Source: Streptomyces sp. MMG1533 (GTDB lineage Bacteria; Actinomycetota; Actinomycetes; Streptomycetales; Streptomycetaceae). From it: a stretch of 21,996 nucleotides of DNA. The notes beneath the pieces are model-generated. The model made no database searches. It was not told where the DNA came from and worked only from the letters and a program-made list of their open reading frames with translations. The stretch lies in contig NZ_LGDG01000012.1 of NCBI RefSeq assembly GCF_001279775.1, positions 1-21,996 on the forward strand. Direction: 5' to 3'. Positions 21,977 to 21,996 of this stretch are shown one piece after another (position 1 is the stretch's first letter; each line of letters begins with the position of its first letter). A program made the position numbers and the translations under genes.

Positions 21977-21996
21977 ATGAACGGCCACCGGCTGAT

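Overview
The window is high-GC DNA with GTG/TTG starts, GGAGG-type ribosome binding sites, a Tat signal, 4-bp stop/start overlaps and regulators of the AraC, PadR, TetR, XRE and HATPase types. This fits a Streptomyces or a close actinomycete. The most striking property is the mixture of intact small operons with broken, fused or deleted gene pieces and insertion sequences. That is what one expects in a chromosome arm, near a telomere, or on a large plasmid; the location is inferred from this pattern only. No tRNA, rRNA or CRISPR array was seen.

Left part (1-2864): the end of a DUF4037-like gene, a remnant of an ATP-dependent DNA ligase (350-498, minus) and a decayed group of three recombinase-like genes (525-2864) that keeps a GTGA coupling overlap but carries internal deletions, a frameshift and a nonsense codon. 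Next come a small secreted protein (2959-3429, minus) and a gene cut off by an insertion (3628-3973). A 24-bp perfect inverted repeat (3971-3994 / 6172-6195) encloses a GNAT acetyltransferase and a complete IS5-like element made of a transposase plus a translationally coupled winged-helix-like accessory protein. A second, diverged end of the same accessory gene lies at the left border, so the unit looks like a mobile cassette carrying a passenger acetyltransferase.

Middle (6258-15347): a metallo-beta-lactamase-fold hydrolase diverges from an AraC regulator. A DnaE2 polymerase core fragment abuts a deleted second copy of a membrane-protein gene whose intact form lies at 15497-16123. A MITE-like stretch bounded by inverted ends (9550-9914) follows, then a secreted DUF1996 protein. 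An alpha/beta hydrolase and a PadR repressor diverge around a clear double palindromic operator. An oxidoreductase/aldo-keto reductase chimera, a 208-residue unknown protein and a GH43 glycosidase broken by an internal deletion complete this part.

Right part (15497-21996): the membrane protein, an IS112-like IS5-family element, an unknown 148-residue protein, a TetR C-terminus fused to a foreign start, and a compact minus-strand cluster: HATPase, resolvase-like unknown protein, a 32-residue membrane peptide, an 84-residue protein and a SAM methyltransferase. The cluster diverges from an XRE regulator across G-rich repeats; the XRE protein itself appears truncated near the window end. This cluster is the best candidate for an uncharacterised regulatory or modification system.
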